From: Ostrinia nubilalis
Lineage: Eukaryota; Arthropoda; Insecta; Lepidoptera; Crambidae
Length of the DNA stretch: 64,000 bases
Assembly: GCF_963855985.1 (NCBI RefSeq)
Contig: NC_087092.1
Coordinates: 7,006,001 to 7,070,000 of the forward strand
Direction of reading: 5' to 3'
Made by a program: the position numbers and the translations under genes. The notes under the pieces are model-generated. The model was given only the letters and a program-made list of their open reading frames with translations, was not told the origin of the DNA and did no database searches. Below, in pieces: positions 37,525 through 51,320 of this stretch (the first letter of the stretch is position 1; every line of letters starts with the position of its first letter).

Positions 37525-39367
37525 GAGGTAGTGGGAGTAGTCTTGAGGAAAAGCTCCTTCTCCCACGGCCAGTGGCATGCTAGAAACTTGCTGATTCTAG
37601 CACCCGTAGGAAAATAAAAAAAAAAGTTTACCAATAATACTGCGGTAGGTGTAGTTTTCGATTTCGTTGTAAAAAGATAATACCACCGATCAAAGGCCGA
37701 GCTGCATATTCATAAAATATAAGAAAATTTTATTTTCATGTTTATTTAACCTTTAAGATTTTTATTTTTATATTTTATAAGTATTCAAACATTTAGATAA
37801 TAACGTTAAAAATCGTATGAGAACGTTTTCGACTTCTCCGCGGACGAAGTCGCGGGCAAAAGCTATTTGTAAAATAATTGGACTAAATTATTAAAAGTGC
37901 CTACCCAAAGTCATTATTCCACGCGGACGAAGTCGCGGGCACAGCTAGTTACAAATAAAAGTTTGCTCGTTCTGCCACAATGGCCATTGACGGGCTCACG
38001 CTGCGCCGGTGAATGGGCCAGCGTCGAAAAAATCTATTAGACACGCATAATGGGCCCGATGTATGGACCAAGTGCGATGGGATTGACGGCCTGCTCTATA
38101 ACTGGATATTGTGTTGTAGTATTTTTTATAAGTTTTCTGAGAAGTTTGTAGTAATGTCAACTTAGGTTAGATCTCGAGATGATCGGTTTATTTTTATTTT
38201 ATGCGGATTCGGTAGAGTTATTTCAAAAAACAAATTTTCCTATATGGCTTCTGTCGTGTAATTCGGTGTGATAAGACTTAGGCCGCCATGCAAAAAAACA
38301 GCAATTTTTTTTTTAATTGATACCGGTCTGCCCTGATACAATAAACATAGAAATGTATTTTAAGATAAAAGGTCTAATGTTATTAAGGGCGATTGCGCCA
38401 AAATGTAGAGCTCCATCACCAGACAATGCCTATAAGGTTTCAATAACTTATTTAAATTCCAAATTACAGATCAATATCATCGATGATCGGTAATAAGATG
38501 TATGTTGGTACCCGATCTATTGTTCAGCGTTGAAATTACCAAATAATGTTATGTGCGTTAGAAAAAGATTGTTCGATCGAGCTGAACAATACCTTATTGT
38601 TCTTACAATTCAATGCGTCGTAAAATCTATATTCGTCGATCGGATACGGATAGATCGGATGATCGGATATTTAATTTGTCCGGATCTCCGGATTTGCGAC
38701 AGTATTGTGAGGGTGTGCGAGACAATTGGACCCTACGTCGCGTTGTGATGGAGTGCCCTTATTATGTTTGACGAAGTCAAGTCTTTGAAGTGTTTTGTTG
38801 GTTTTGGAAATTTATACAGCTAGTTTAAAGGGTTGGGGTGCTTTATTGGGTGAAGATGGAGGTCCCATGTGATATTATGATTTTCACTAACACTTAAAGA
38901 TGAGACGCTTTGTTTTGTTTTCAAGAATATGGTTTCCTGTAAAAAAAATATATTTTTTCCAAGATATGTATAGTCGGTTCCAGCCCAGTGTGTTAGATAT
39001 GTTAGAGCTAAGAAATTCTGTATGTTTTTAAAAACGAAACAAAAAACGGATGATAACATCTAGCATAAAACAATGAAAGTCAATAAACAAATTATTGAGT
39101 CTTAAAACTCATTAAATAAATTTATTGGTACCAAACAGCATTATAACAGCACCATAATAATAGATTTGTGGGCGTTTAAGTACCGAAAATATGTCTGCCA
39201 GGCCAAATTTGCCGTGAGTAATTTACAAGTAGGTATTTGACAGTAATACTGAACTATAATTTGATTCTATTAACCCATAAAACGCAGTGTAATTAGGGCT
39301 ATCAAATTGTTACGATTTATATTCAAAACGAAAATTGAATTACTAGGTACAGATTTTTATAGACTAT

Positions 39368-39404
39368 AACGCTTTGTAACTATAAATTATAGTTACAAAG
39401 CGTT
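39368..39404. repeat. Perfect 17-base-pair hairpin
   Basis: AACGCTTTGTAACTATA is followed by a 3-base spacer AAT and its exact reverse complement. No longer inverted repeat surrounds it. Confidence 0.9.
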
Positions 39405-39889
39405 GACAGAAGATTCTTTACATCAGCTGTTTGTTGTTATTATTTTTTCACGGATTTTATTTTTACATTTGTAAAAAGATTTGTTTGCTTTGGTACTATT
39501 CAGAAAAACACTTGGCTATTAGTCACTTTAATTACAATAAAATCAACGCTCTATTTAGTACTATCATTGATAGTGTGATAGTACTATCACGGATACCCAA
39601 TGGTAAAGTATTTGATAACAGCTGACCTGTCAAAACATATCACGCAAAAACCGACCAAATGCTTGGATGGAAAACGCACATTATTTATAATTGTAATTAG
39701 TTATCATTATTGTAAATGAAGAACCTAGGCTTAGCTTTTTATGGAGATTAAAAATTGAAGCAAATTTATTTTGAAACAACTTATGAGGCGGCGAAATTTC
39801 AAGTTTTTGAGCGTAAAAACGTCACAAATCGTCCAAATTAGTTCACTATCATCAAACAAAACAGTAGAAAAGCGCAAAACACTCACAAT

Positions 39890-40215
39890 AGCTTTGTTGG
39901 GCGCCGGCAGCGGCGCGTACATATCAGTGATCATTGTCCACACAACACATCGGGCACGGCACTCGCCCGTCACATCGCACTACCGCACTAAGCGGACTAC
40001 GCCGAGTAACGGACTCTAGTGGGGGGTGGGCGGCGCCAGCCAATCCCGGCCTCTTACCGCGCCCCGCCCACGCTCGCCCCGCCCCCAAGGTCGCTGTATC
40101 GATCGCACGCGCACCGGCCTCCATTTTATTTTGGCCGGATTTGCATAAACTTTTTTGTTTCCAATTGTTGCTTAGTCGGCGCACTTGGCCGCCGCTTTTC
40201 AGGGGTCTTGACTCT
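39890..40215. promoter_or_regulatory. GC-box island in intron 2
   Basis: This 300-base GC-rich island holds GGGTGGGCGG (about 40025-40034), CCCCGCCCA (40062-40070) and CCCCGCCCCC (40077-40086), all matching GC or GT boxes bound by Sp factors. A CCAAT box (40040-40044) and ATTTGCAT (40139-40146) lie nearby, as does CCTCCATTTTA, which is YY1-like. Such a cluster can be a promoter (alternative Sp8 start, or an antisense RNA) or an autoregulatory enhancer. The motifs are seen; their use is inferred. Confidence 0.45.
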
Positions 40216-40320
40216 TGACGTAACCGAATTGACGTAGTTATCTAATATGGATAGAATGTAATATTTGGAAAAGTGTCTTCTGAAGGTTCTATTAATGACT
40301 CTACCTATTTCATGTTTTTT

Positions 40321-40362
40321 TTTCTTTTAAGTAAAATATAGTTTCTTTTAAGTAAAATATAG
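40321..40362 (+). repeat. Tandem duplication, 2 x 21 bases
   Basis: Two perfect adjacent copies of a 21-base unit beginning TTTCTTTTAAGTAAAATATA. It is a small local duplication with no evident function. Confidence 0.9.
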
Positions 40363-43300
40363 TAGCTACTTATCTGCTATGACAATAATTATAATCATTA
40401 TGACATGAACAATTATTATTTGTGACACTAATTTTGGCTTTTTTTACTAAAATATGTTTGGTAGGTACCTAAACTATAGTGTTTATTTCAAATAAGTTTT
40501 TGTAATTTGGTATGTTTTGTCACGGAATAAAATCTTAAGCATTTCGTGAAAGTAAAAAAGATTAGGGGAATAAGAAAAAGCAAATAATAAATACTATAGT
40601 GGTAAACCCACACCAAAATAAAACTTAGACGTTTTAGCTCAAAACTTTCCTATTATCCTAACTGTTAAAAAGTTGAGATTTTTTATAGGTACTGTAATAA
40701 ATAGTAGTGTCTAATTATGTTACAGTATAAAAAATGTCACCTCAAAGATAAAAAGAATGAACATGGAAATACAAAGTCGCATAGAGGTTATCACAGAATA
40801 TTAAAAAGCAATTTCGTTGTCAACATCTGATATCGATTTTCCAACCGTCTCGAACTAACGCCAGCTTGGAAACAAGGTGTTAAACATAATGAAATATAAG
40901 CCCGCCACAAAAAACATTATAAACACGACCAAATAATTCGTAATGGAACATAAAAACACCATAAAGGTATTAAAGGTGGGTGAAAAAACGTTGGCGCCCT
41001 TCCGCACCCTTCGCGGCTAAACAGAGAGACGCGCTAACGCTTTAAGAATAGCTTAAGCGGCTAATAGTTTTATGACACGCATAACACGGATGAAATGTGT
41101 TTCTCCGATGTCACTGGATATTGTTTCTTGCTGTCCCGACTTAAGGTGGTGACTGGTGTTGTGGCAACGGAAATGACAGTGGAGGCATTATAGCGACATT
41201 AGGGGTGGCATCGTAAAATAGTGAAACGTAGCAAGGCCGGGGGCGAGTGGGCGTGGTGAATAACGAAATAAAAATCTGAAAATCCCGCCGAACTCCGCTT
41301 AACGCAATAAACATTTTAATTTGGCCGCGAAACACACGCTTGGACGTGGAATTACTTGCGCGGGGGCGGGCGCTGGAGGAATCAAATTATGAACGAATTT
41401 CATGAGAGACAGCTTTTCATTGGATGATAGATAGGCGTTGCAGGGGGAATGAAAGCGCGATGGGATGAATGTTTCAATTTTCCGTGTTTTTAAGAGCTCT
41501 ACATTTAAAATTTTAGATGAGAAACGGTATTTTTGGTATACAATGAAGTAACTTCTCGTATGTAGGTAGTAGCAATTAAAGTTGAAAAGTCCTAAAATAT
41601 TACGAGTCGTTTCTTGTAAAGTGTCAAACCAGTGCGAAGAAATAGATTTTTTTAACACGTTTAGACTATGTTTATTTCAAATGGACTTTGTCAGACAATC
41701 TATTACATAAAAGATAACAGAAACTCATAGCATTTTCGGAAGATAAATAACTGAGCGTTTCAATTAATCTGGATATAAAGCTTCACTAGGTACCTACATC
41801 CGAGAGGAGTTACGTAGGTAGTTTGATAACGACGCCGGGCGCGACCGCCGGAAATGAACGGAAGTGACCGACGCCGGCCCGGATCACCGGAGAAGAACGG
41901 TCCATCCGATCCGTAGACGGGTCTTATTGATCCCAATCGCTTTCGAGGGTTACGGCCGTTGATTTGATGTAACCGTTTATAGAGAGGTAGGGTTAAACTT
42001 ATAGTTGCAAAGCGACTTATAGGTAACAAAGATTTTTAAAGATTATAGAAGTCAGGCCTTTTGTTGGGGAGGCCTTTGTCTAGCAGTCGTCGTCATATGA
42101 CTGAAACAAATTGAAGTCATTTTGATGCTGACTGGAGACACTATTTTTTTGTTTCATTTGATAGATTCAAAGTCGGAAGTAGGTACTTAGTTCTACAACA
42201 CTACACAGATAGAGTTATATAGGTCCAATATTTTATCAAATTACCCTACTTTTAGTTAATAGGATTAACAGCGATAATTACACTTTAATAGTTGATGACT
42301 ATTAGGAAAATGGAAAGCCAAGTGTGTAAATATTAATACTTTATTTGCTCTACATATTTCATAGTTTCCTTCCTAAACTGTCGCTTCGAATTGTATGTTT
42401 AATCATACTTTGTAATATTTCAGCAGCTTTTACCATTGTACCTATTCTAAACTTTTTCAGTAGGTAACTATAACACCACGTGTCAAAGTACCTACCTACT
42501 GCAAAGCTACGGCCCTGAAACTCTACGCCTAAGCTTCGAACTTCACGATCGCCGCCAACTTTCTTGACGAAACTTTCTAATTGATGTGAGTTAGTTAGTG
42601 AAATGACAACCTATCATCGTTACAGCACCAGTTGCGAGGTAAACAATGGTTATAGAATTACGTAATATGTATTATGGTGAGGTGTAAATTATACCTTTTG
42701 CAGAACATGTTATGGATATCTCAATAACGTGGCTAATAAATACCTATTGTTAGTTGGACGATGGATTAGTTTGACGCAAGTTTCCGTGTCTGAGTGAGCC
42801 ATTGTAACAATGCTTAAAACATGGTAATTCATGCAACATGGATATAAGAGTACGTTACGTTTGTAGTTTTTTATACACTGATTCAAAGGCTAACGTACAC
42901 GTTGCATGAGTCATTGTCACGGGAGGACCGAAGGTGCGTAGAGTCCGTGGTAGAGTTATCTAGCCAGTCGATCTTCTTTTATTTTTTCATATTTTATTTA
43001 TTGGTCTGCCAACAATTTATTTACCATAATTACTATTGATATTACTACAATTTTTAAGATACACTGGTTGCATAACATTTTTAACAGCGAACCTAGAAGG
43101 CTAGAAAACTCCGAGGGAATCAAACTCCTATACCGCTGAGGTGAGAGAGCCCTACTCTAGATCACTGGACTTCATAGGCAAGCCAAATAATATTATGTAG
43201 GTACCTAACCATTACACAGTTTTAACTAAGAGAGTAAGCACAAGTCAAACGTTAAATGTACGAGTAAATATTTCAAATATTATTCGAGATGAAATAAATG

Positions 43301-44604
43301 CTTTTAACTTTGCAAGAAAGCAAAATCACAATGGATAAAGTGACACTACTGTAACTATGAACGAATCCGACTAGGTACCTAACGATAGGTAGTTGATACG
43401 GATATACTTATACCAAGTAGGTAGGTATACAAATAGCTGGATAAGGGCAGTCCCAGAGGGTTTGGGGAGCTTACGTAACTTTCACCTTTCCCTCCCAATG
43501 GAGAGGGCCACTCTCTATAACTATTCGTACCCTCTTGTATTTGTACTATAGATACGCAGGTATGTGGATTTCAAGTTACACGTAGAAAGATTTATGTTGA
43601 ATATATTTAAATACATTTAAATGGCATTAAAATTTTATGCGAATTTAAAGACAACTATTAAACTAAAGATTTTAATTACTAGACACCGGATAGTGCACTA
43701 AAGTATGTACCAACGTTTGCATAAGAAGGCCTTATTCAGCTTTATTTTCTGAAATCGAGTGATCATATATTTTTATACTTTTTGGTTCAAAAAGTATTTT
43801 AAGCTGCCAAAAGTTCTCTTGTACCGATTTTTCCAAAGATAAATCCGGTTGAACTGTTTTTTTCAGTTGGCTCTACCATTCCAGAAAGGCATCTTCTTTC
43901 TTTTTCTTAAAATTTGGCAATGCTTCTTTTTACCAGCCATTATTCAACTTCACTAGGTATACTAGCTCCAAAGTGGCATTCTTTCGCGTAGCTCTACAAA
44001 TGCTGTTTGAATTTTGTAAGAATGGTGCGCAATGGAAAATGTATTGATTTATTACGAGGATTGTTCCTTTGATCACTGGTGAAAGTGTGAAATATACCTG
44101 TGCGGTGGAAAGGTTACTTCTAAATAATTACCAGCGTTGGGTAAGCGCAGCTTCTAATGCAGGACGTATTTAACTATGATCGTAAAAGTAATATAGGTAG
44201 AAGTACTATTGAAACTTCCTGCACTCATTAATTAATAGCAACACTAATTGAACTTAATAGCTTTTCTATGACACAATTTTCATTCAGATACAGTCAATCT
44301 GAGTAACTTTGGCCATCATAAGCTCTAAATATAATTGCAAAAGGTAGTTTTTTCACTTTCATTTTATTTATTTCAAATAAGCGTCGTATCTTTGACCGTT
44401 CTTCACAAAGCTTGTTTGAAATATAAAAAAATCAAAGCGAAAATGTAATAAATTCGCAATTGTATTTGAGCCAAATACTATACTGATAAGCAAAGTACCC
44501 AGATTGACTGTACTTAATGAGGAGAAGAAGGATTAAAGTCCAAAATGAAAAGTTGTATAGTATACATTTGAATATAATAGCTATCAAAATATTTCGTACA
44601 ATAT

Positions 44605-44860
44605 CAACATAAGCTCGTGGGCCACACGCGCTCCGCTATGCGCTGCCCGCGGCGCCGCTCGCTTCAATGCTCATTGTGCCTTTATTCACCATCGCCTTTC
44701 AATTGCCCGGACGAGCCAATCGGCGATTGTATTAAAAACAAATACATTTCCACACAATCGTGGTTAGATCAGATAGTACGTGAGCCTGATACAATTAGGG
44801 CTCGTCTACACTCAATAGGCAATAGGCGCAGCAATAGAACAGAAGCAGTTTTGTTGGGGA
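44605..44860. promoter_or_regulatory. CNE-like block
   Basis: GC-rich start followed by TTTATTCACC, GAGCCAATCGGCGATTGTAT and CACAATCGTGGTTAGATC, the last Runt-like. Looks like an enhancer by composition and site mix. Confidence 0.3.
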
Positions 44861-46384
44861 ATTTTTAGAGATTAATATTTTGACCTTTCAGTAAATAATT
44901 AAGAAACTTAGTAGGAACTTAATTTATTAATTTTATAGACAAAGACTTACAGAACAACAAATAAATCAATCAAGGTATAATCGGAAGTTACCATGAAAAT
45001 AGTTTTTTTCCTTATAGGTAAAGATATTCCAATTTTTAAGTCAACAACGTTTAACGGGTCTTTTTGTTCATTAAACGTTTGTTCAGTAATAAAGCTAAGT
45101 ATTTTATTAAAACTTTATTAAAAGAAAGTCGGTTTAACAGCCTTAAAATTTTGATTTGACTAAAAAAATATGTTTATAAAATTATGCGTGAATTTCTTAC
45201 ACTTAATTATTTTTATCTCGACCAGAATGAAATGTTTTGTGTGCAGTTCTTACAATATTATTAATTAATATGATAATTTATATTAATAAGCATTATCGAG
45301 TTATTAATATGATAACAGGTAACTCAGTAGTTTGTAGTGAGAAATCCTTCCATCCACTTGACGATAAAATAATCATTTATTTAATAGGTTCGCAATGAAG
45401 TCTAAATAATTAATATTAATTACTGGCCGGTGCAAAGGTCGTACATTTTACTTGTAAAATTAATTCCACGAGTTGTAAAGCCTTACGACAGCAGACAGCT
45501 TGACACTTCAGATGGCTACAAATAAGTTAATTACATTTTAATTATGGGTAATTGTCATCGCTATTATGTGCGGCGTTAAAACAATTTTAGTAAAGTATGC
45601 AACAAATAATAGTGTTTGAGTGAAGCAAGTCTGCGGTCTGACGCTTGTGAAGCAGATTTCTTTATTTCAACTAGTAAGGCTGGGACTACAGGGAGCGTTG
45701 TAGCGTTAACGTCTCTACATATAAAAATATACTGTTGTATGTTATAATGTAAATATTTGATGCGTCTTTAACCTTTTATTTTACATTTCAGTTCTCTAAG
45801 AAACCTCGAAGTCAGTCTGAATGTTTCAGAATTGTTTTAGTAAAATATTTTTGAGTTGATTTTCTTCACATAATTTTATGAAATAAAATATTTAGTTAGG
45901 TACTTCATAGGTATTTTGAAAATTCTTTGGTAATCATAAAATAAGTATTTTTGACTTTTGCTTAGTTAATATTAGACAGCTCTTTTGCCATTATTTGTTG
46001 TTATTTCAGCTGACTTATTTTTTTGCATGTCAAGGTTACCGTGGCAATAAACCGCATAAATTGTAAATGCTTATTAAATATTTAACAACACATAAGAAAA
46101 ATCTTCATTATTACCTAGACTTCATCATTACCTAGAAAAGAATAGTAAAACATTTGCACTTATTTAAAGACTTTTAGGCTGCTAGTGCTGCTACCTACTG
46201 TATAGTCCTACCTAATGTACAGATAGTCTGTACTGGTAGAGATTTTACAAGTTTTTTGGGCTAGAAGGAAAATTACTTGTTTTGGCCATTTCAATTGTTT
46301 GCCAATGTGTGACATAGTCAGTAAAATGCCTTGAAATGCAATATTTCTAAAAAACTACTACGATTAAAAAGGTTTTCTTAGTCG

Positions 46385-46620
46385 TGGTGGTCACGTGGAG
46401 TTGCGCACGCGCTCCGAGCCGCGTGTCGAATGCATTACACCGCCTCTCAGCGCTCGCACAATGCCCATTTGCCCATTTCACAGTGTCCATCGAATCGACG
46501 ACGAATCGAATAAATTACTGATTTTGTCATTCCATATTCGTTCCGATATAATTTCCTGTATTCGTGCTGGAAAATCGCGGGCATTGTTCGAAGTACAGGC
46601 CTCGATACGCTGAGAATTTT
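46385..46620. promoter_or_regulatory. CNE-like block near the micro-exon
   Basis: GC-richer block 430-660 bases from exon B (intron 2 side), with CACGTG, CATTTGCCCATTTCACAG and repeated CGAATCGACGACGAATCGAA. Could be an enhancer or a splicing-associated conserved element. Confidence 0.3.
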
Positions 46621-47046
46621 CTTGGTAAATTAGTGCTTGCACAATTGTTTTATGCCTTATCGGTACTTAATATCGTTGTGGTGATTTGCTGGTTTAGTTT
46701 TTGATTTTTAATATTTGGTGGAAAATTGCTACGGTTTTTTAGGTTGCACTTTGTGTAATTAATTTTCTAAGAACAGACAATGATATTGACATTTCTACCA
46801 GTTAGAAAAAGAACAGTAAATTGCTATCTAATGAAAGATGATGAAAATATAAAACAAGAAATAAAAGTACACTAAATAGAGCAATAAACATACAAAAAAT
46901 AATTATTAATCATATACATATTACAAATCTAGTTTAATGAACTCTACATAATATACAAAAATATAATAAACGTAACGTTAGTATTAAATAATTATTACCA
47001 AGGTTACAAATATATAAATATACATAATAACAAAAGCAGTACTTAC

Positions 47047-47094
47047 TAATATCTTCATGTCCTTGTGATCCGCGGACACGGGGTCGATACTAAC
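47047..47094 (-). CDS. Sp8: Sp8/Sp9-type transcription factor, micro-exon B (residues 28-43)
   Basis: A 48-base exon encoding VSIDPVSADHKDMKIL. On the minus strand it is preceded by the acceptor TTTGTTTTAG and followed by a near-consensus donor, GTAAGTACTG. Both edges are phase 0, so it joins exon A to exon C without shifting the frame and places MKIL directly before [16 protein letters not shown] of exon C. It lies between two long introns of 4,226 and 36,114 bases. Being 48 bases it could be skipped without disturbing the frame, which would remove 16 residues just before the Sp box; alternative splicing is therefore possible but not shown. It also contains an internal Met that could start a shorter form. 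The match in phase, strand and splice signals is strong, but RNA evidence is absent. Confidence 0.75.
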
Positions 47095-50000
47095 CTAAAA
47101 CAAAGAAAATATAATTAAGAAGTACTTCAGTGAATCTTAAACTTCAATTATAACAAACTACGATAAAATGTAACTAAATTAAGTCAGCCATTTTTGGAAC
47201 AATTCCTAAAGTTAGCTACGTAGCTAAAGATTTCCCAAAAAACAGAACCTTCATGATGACGTCACAAAACGAGTTCACATGAGCCAGAACAACCCATCTA
47301 TCCCTTGACTATGACTTTCGGCGTCCACAAGGACGAAGCGAAATTAACGCCGGCCTTGGTAACTCTCCCACCGCTCGAAAAAACAAAAACTAATTAGAAA
47401 GTCCCTAAAAAGTTAATATCATATCGGGTCTGTACACACGAGCGAATTTAATTTGGAACGTTTTTAATTACAGCCGAGATCCAAGCCGGTCGGTTTCGGC
47501 GCCGCGCGGCTGCCAGCCCTGTTATTATGGGCCCCGTAATTGCGGGACCCACAGAGTGCACCTCGCCCCCTGCCCCCGCTAGTATCCTATGGCAGTGCCA
47601 CCAAAATTAGAACATGACTTTTGAGGTTTTTATGAATGATCTATTGGGTTAAAAGGTTTTTTTGTTGAATCAAATGCGTCTGAGATAAATTCGATGATAG
47701 ACTGGTGATCTTGCAAACAAATAAGGAAACATCTTCACCACTTTGCCAAGTACATACTTCCTTTATCCAATTGCCCATATTTGGTTGCAATTTTCAGTCA
47801 TTTAGCAGTTATAAAGAGAGTTGAATATATGTATATTTCAGTAGATTTACATGTTGTTTTATTTCTCTTGCTGCTGGCTGAATGGTCAAAACGTAGCCAA
47901 GTCCACCACGGAAGAAAATCTGTGATACATACATCGTAATCAATACTATGGTAACATTAGCTAATGATAAGATGTTTTAGGATGTCTCTATAATGCAAAA
48001 ATTACCTTTTTCTTTTTCTATAAATCTATGAAGATAGTCCTGTCAAAAGTGAGAGAGTGAGTTGTAAACCAATTGCAAATCACAAATCGAACGTCACCAA
48101 AATGAGCAACCTACACGTGTTTGTTATTCATTCCACTGGAATTACGTACACATATGCAACATCTATGACAGTACAATAATGTTAATAGCAAGTCTAATGT
48201 ACCATAATTGCCCTTTCGTAATGCACTCGAGCTTTCTAACAGAGGCCAAAAGGATTGCGTTTAATTATGATGACTGGCTTATTGGGAACCGAAAATATGT
48301 TTCAAGACTGCATTATCATAATTATATGTTCCGTCTGTGGTTAAATAACATCACTACTGGGGCAGATGCACTGTAATATCAACACCTTTATATCAAATCA
48401 AACATCTAATAACTATTTTAGGAAGAAATTAGATAGTTTTCATGATCTTCACATCACGTCGCTTGCCACTCTGACGTAACTGACATTTTGCAAAATTTTC
48501 AGGCGATTAGACAGATCGATTCGTCTTGAAAAATTGATTCTTAATCAATTTTTCATGGTATAGATAACTCAGTTTCGAAAAAAATGACATATACGTCAGT
48601 TAGAGAGGCAAGCGACGATCAGTGAATATAATAAAATATCAATTTTATTGTTGTTTAATGCTGTGTTTTAAAATAATTTTGATGTAACTTCACAACCATG
48701 AAAAATACTTACTTATAGCAAGACGTGGATTTTAGAGTGATTTTTTTATCACCAACGGAGAAACTCTTGTTTGTAAAAATTCAAATTCAAATTGTTTATT
48801 GCATGTCACATTACTAATAGTGGTGTTATAATAGGGATTCATGTACACCACATGTGACGCCCTGCAAATGCACAGTAAAACATCAGGTAGAGGTTTAAAA
48901 ATAATAATGTAAACACAAAGGCAGACATACATTAAGCCTACTACATATTATACTGCAGAATACCATGTTATATTCACATAATAATATGTATGAATTCCAA
49001 CAAGTAATTAAAATGAATCGCACTATATCGTGTCAAATGGGAGACACAAATCGGCAAAGCTCCTAATTATTTAATAATCATATGTAGAGTCATCGGCACG
49101 TCAATCTAAATACTATGGCCTCTTCTGTTATGGTAATAGGTACTATTTTTGAACAAAAATGCATAGCCTAATGTGCTGTCAACTACACATGCCGCCTTGC
49201 AACAATGTCGGCACTCCGAGCGGAAACGTATCATGTACAGTCTGTACAGATGGCATAAAGATAAACGAAATACGACTGTTGCTGTCATTATTTAAGTGAT
49301 TACGGCATATTACTGTCTCATCTTTAGATTTGTACAATGCGATTTGGTTATACAACGAAAGGCTGAGTCAACCACAGCGTTGGCTGCGCCGAGCCACATA
49401 ATCAGTTATTACACAAAATTGGGTCACAAGTTTCAGGTTTTGACTGCATTGCAATCAAAAGCGGTTTTTATTGATTGTGATAAAGGTTTTTCGCAAAAGA
49501 TGAAGTAAAATTCGATTAAACTTTTTTATTTTAGTGAAGATTATACCAAATTAAAAATTGTTGCCAAAGTTTTCAGGAAAAATGTTTCGTAATCATATAA
49601 TGTAACGTCTAGTTTTATGCATTCAGTAACGGATTTTAGACTGTATAATCTAAAATTAATAAAACTTCATCGACTTTTACAGCATACCTATTATGTGTAT
49701 TTTGCACATAATTTATTATTTTAAGAAAGTAGAGTTTGACAGTTATTGATATGAACGATGTAAGAGAAAGTCGGTGAAATTCAGTTTTATAAACTTGCTT
49801 CCTACATGTAAGTAAATAAAAATGAAATTATTGAATTTATAATACTTACATCCGTTTTAATTAACACTAAATCATATTAGTAAAATGTTAATTTAATGGC
49901 AGAATTATCTTCATCAATGTAAATAATTAGAAAAATTATTCACCAAAAGCTATAAACTATAAAAATCTCATAAAACGATAACGCGATACAGTTCCATAAC

Positions 50001-51320
50001 CATTGCAGTCGTAGAAAGAACCGTTCTCAAAAGAAGAAACGCCGCGTCACACGGTCCATTGTGAGCCGGCGGGAGGTGTTTGTTCGCCGTAATCGCACAA
50101 CTAATCACACCAATTAAATATTTTAGTTCTCATTCAGCATTTTTTTCTTATTCGACCTTTGTTAGCATACACCTCGACGCCTTTGTTGGCTCATTTTCGA
50201 GACCGCCTTTTGTTTGACGCGCGTTCGACGCAACGCGATATGTCCTATTACGTTTTTTCGGAAGTTGCCAGAAATGTATAACGTTTTTTTACACATTATT
50301 AGCATTATTTATTATTGTTTATGCTATTTACCTTCTGGGAAAGCAAGCGTACAATTATTATTGAGGTTTTTATGGTATGAGAACATAAAATTACTTATTG
50401 AAATAAAGGGAAAATTAATTAAAGATGTAGTGAAAATAATAGACATCCTGCAATTCAATTTGATTTTAAAATGAAAATGAGCAAGACAGAGCTATTGCCA
50501 TTTCGCTTGTAATATGGATTTCAGAATTTAATATTAAATGTCGGTATAAAAACCAGTGGATTTTGTACCTATGTATTATTATAAATAGATTTATTTATGT
50601 TCAGACCGTTGTAATAATAATAATTTAGATGCCTACGGAAGTCAACTTCCTACCTACTACGAGGACTATTATTTTCTTATTGGATATACGAGTATATCCC
50701 AAGATTCACTTCAATTTAAATTTATTTACTACACCTTGTAAGCAGTTTTTCGTCGTTGAGTGTTAATTTATGATAGTTCTAATAGTAATAACGAAACGTA
50801 TTTCCTGTATTTCATATTTACAAATTGGGCTGTGCACAGAATTATTTCGAAGTCGTTATACCAATTTAGGTGCCATAAATCAAAAACAACAAAAATTTCA
50901 TACAAAATTAAAGCTCTTCTTTACTTTTATTGCCTTCCAAAATTTCGTAAAATCTTTTTCGGTGCATGTTTACGTTTCAAAATGAGAACGGCAATAAAAT
51001 ATAGCACTAAAAACGCACGAAAAGTAATTGAAATATGCCCAAAAATTCGTTTCATTACTTAAATGTAATAAAAAAATCATAAGTGTTTCATTATAAATTA
51101 TTGTGTTGACGGCAAATAATAAAATTGTTAGTGTTTTTTTTGTTTCTCGTTTGTTTCAAAAAAGTTATTCATCTTACAAAAATAATGCACAACGAATTAA
51201 AATGTGGATGTAAATATTTTGCCAAATCAAATTAGCAAGTCTCTATCTAGAGTTCAATATCGTGAAAATTGTGAAAAATGTTTATTATATTTTAAAATCA
51301 AAATAAAAGTTACAAAATAC
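47095..51320 (-). other. Sp8 intron 1 (4.2 kb)
   Basis: The intron lies between the exon A donor GTATTT and the exon B acceptor TTTTAG. It is mostly AT-rich with no supported gene. A GC-richer block at 47470-47585, about 400 bases from the micro-exon, looks like regulatory DNA. A short AAATTC-type repeat next to TTTATTGCAT at 48778-48806 resembles the tail of a minus-strand LINE. Confidence 0.68.

Larger units (their letters stand above)
36414..37948 (+). mobile_element. Non-autonomous Helitron of lepidopteran type
   Basis: The element starts TCTATACTAATATTATAAAG directly after an A and ends GGCACAGCTAG before a T, fitting Helitron rules (5' TC, 3' CTRR, insertion between A and T). A (GTTT)n tract at 36441-36477 follows the 5' end, and GAACGCGCTAATCTCAGGAA follows that; this combination is familiar from many lepidopteran copies. 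A second end-like block, GACGAAGTCGCGGGCAAAAG, lies about 80 bases before the true end (near 37843-37862), suggesting an older end or an end duplication. No Rep/helicase ORF is present. A small MITE is nested at 37373-37524. Confidence 0.7.
10933..47046 (-). other. Sp8 intron 2 (36.1 kb)
   Basis: The intron runs from donor GTAAGT after exon B to acceptor CTTTCCAG before exon C. No protein gene could be supported inside it. It holds transposon-derived repeats, listed separately, and repeated islands of higher GC with homeodomain-like TAAT cores, separated by AT-rich filler. The islands are candidate enhancers. ORFs of up to 166 codons occur, but none shows a recognisable domain. Confidence 0.72.

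Noticed and set aside
43100..43155. Second tRNA-like or SINE block
   Set aside because: The B-box-like TTTGATTCCC (reverse strand) departs from consensus and no other tRNA feature was seen.
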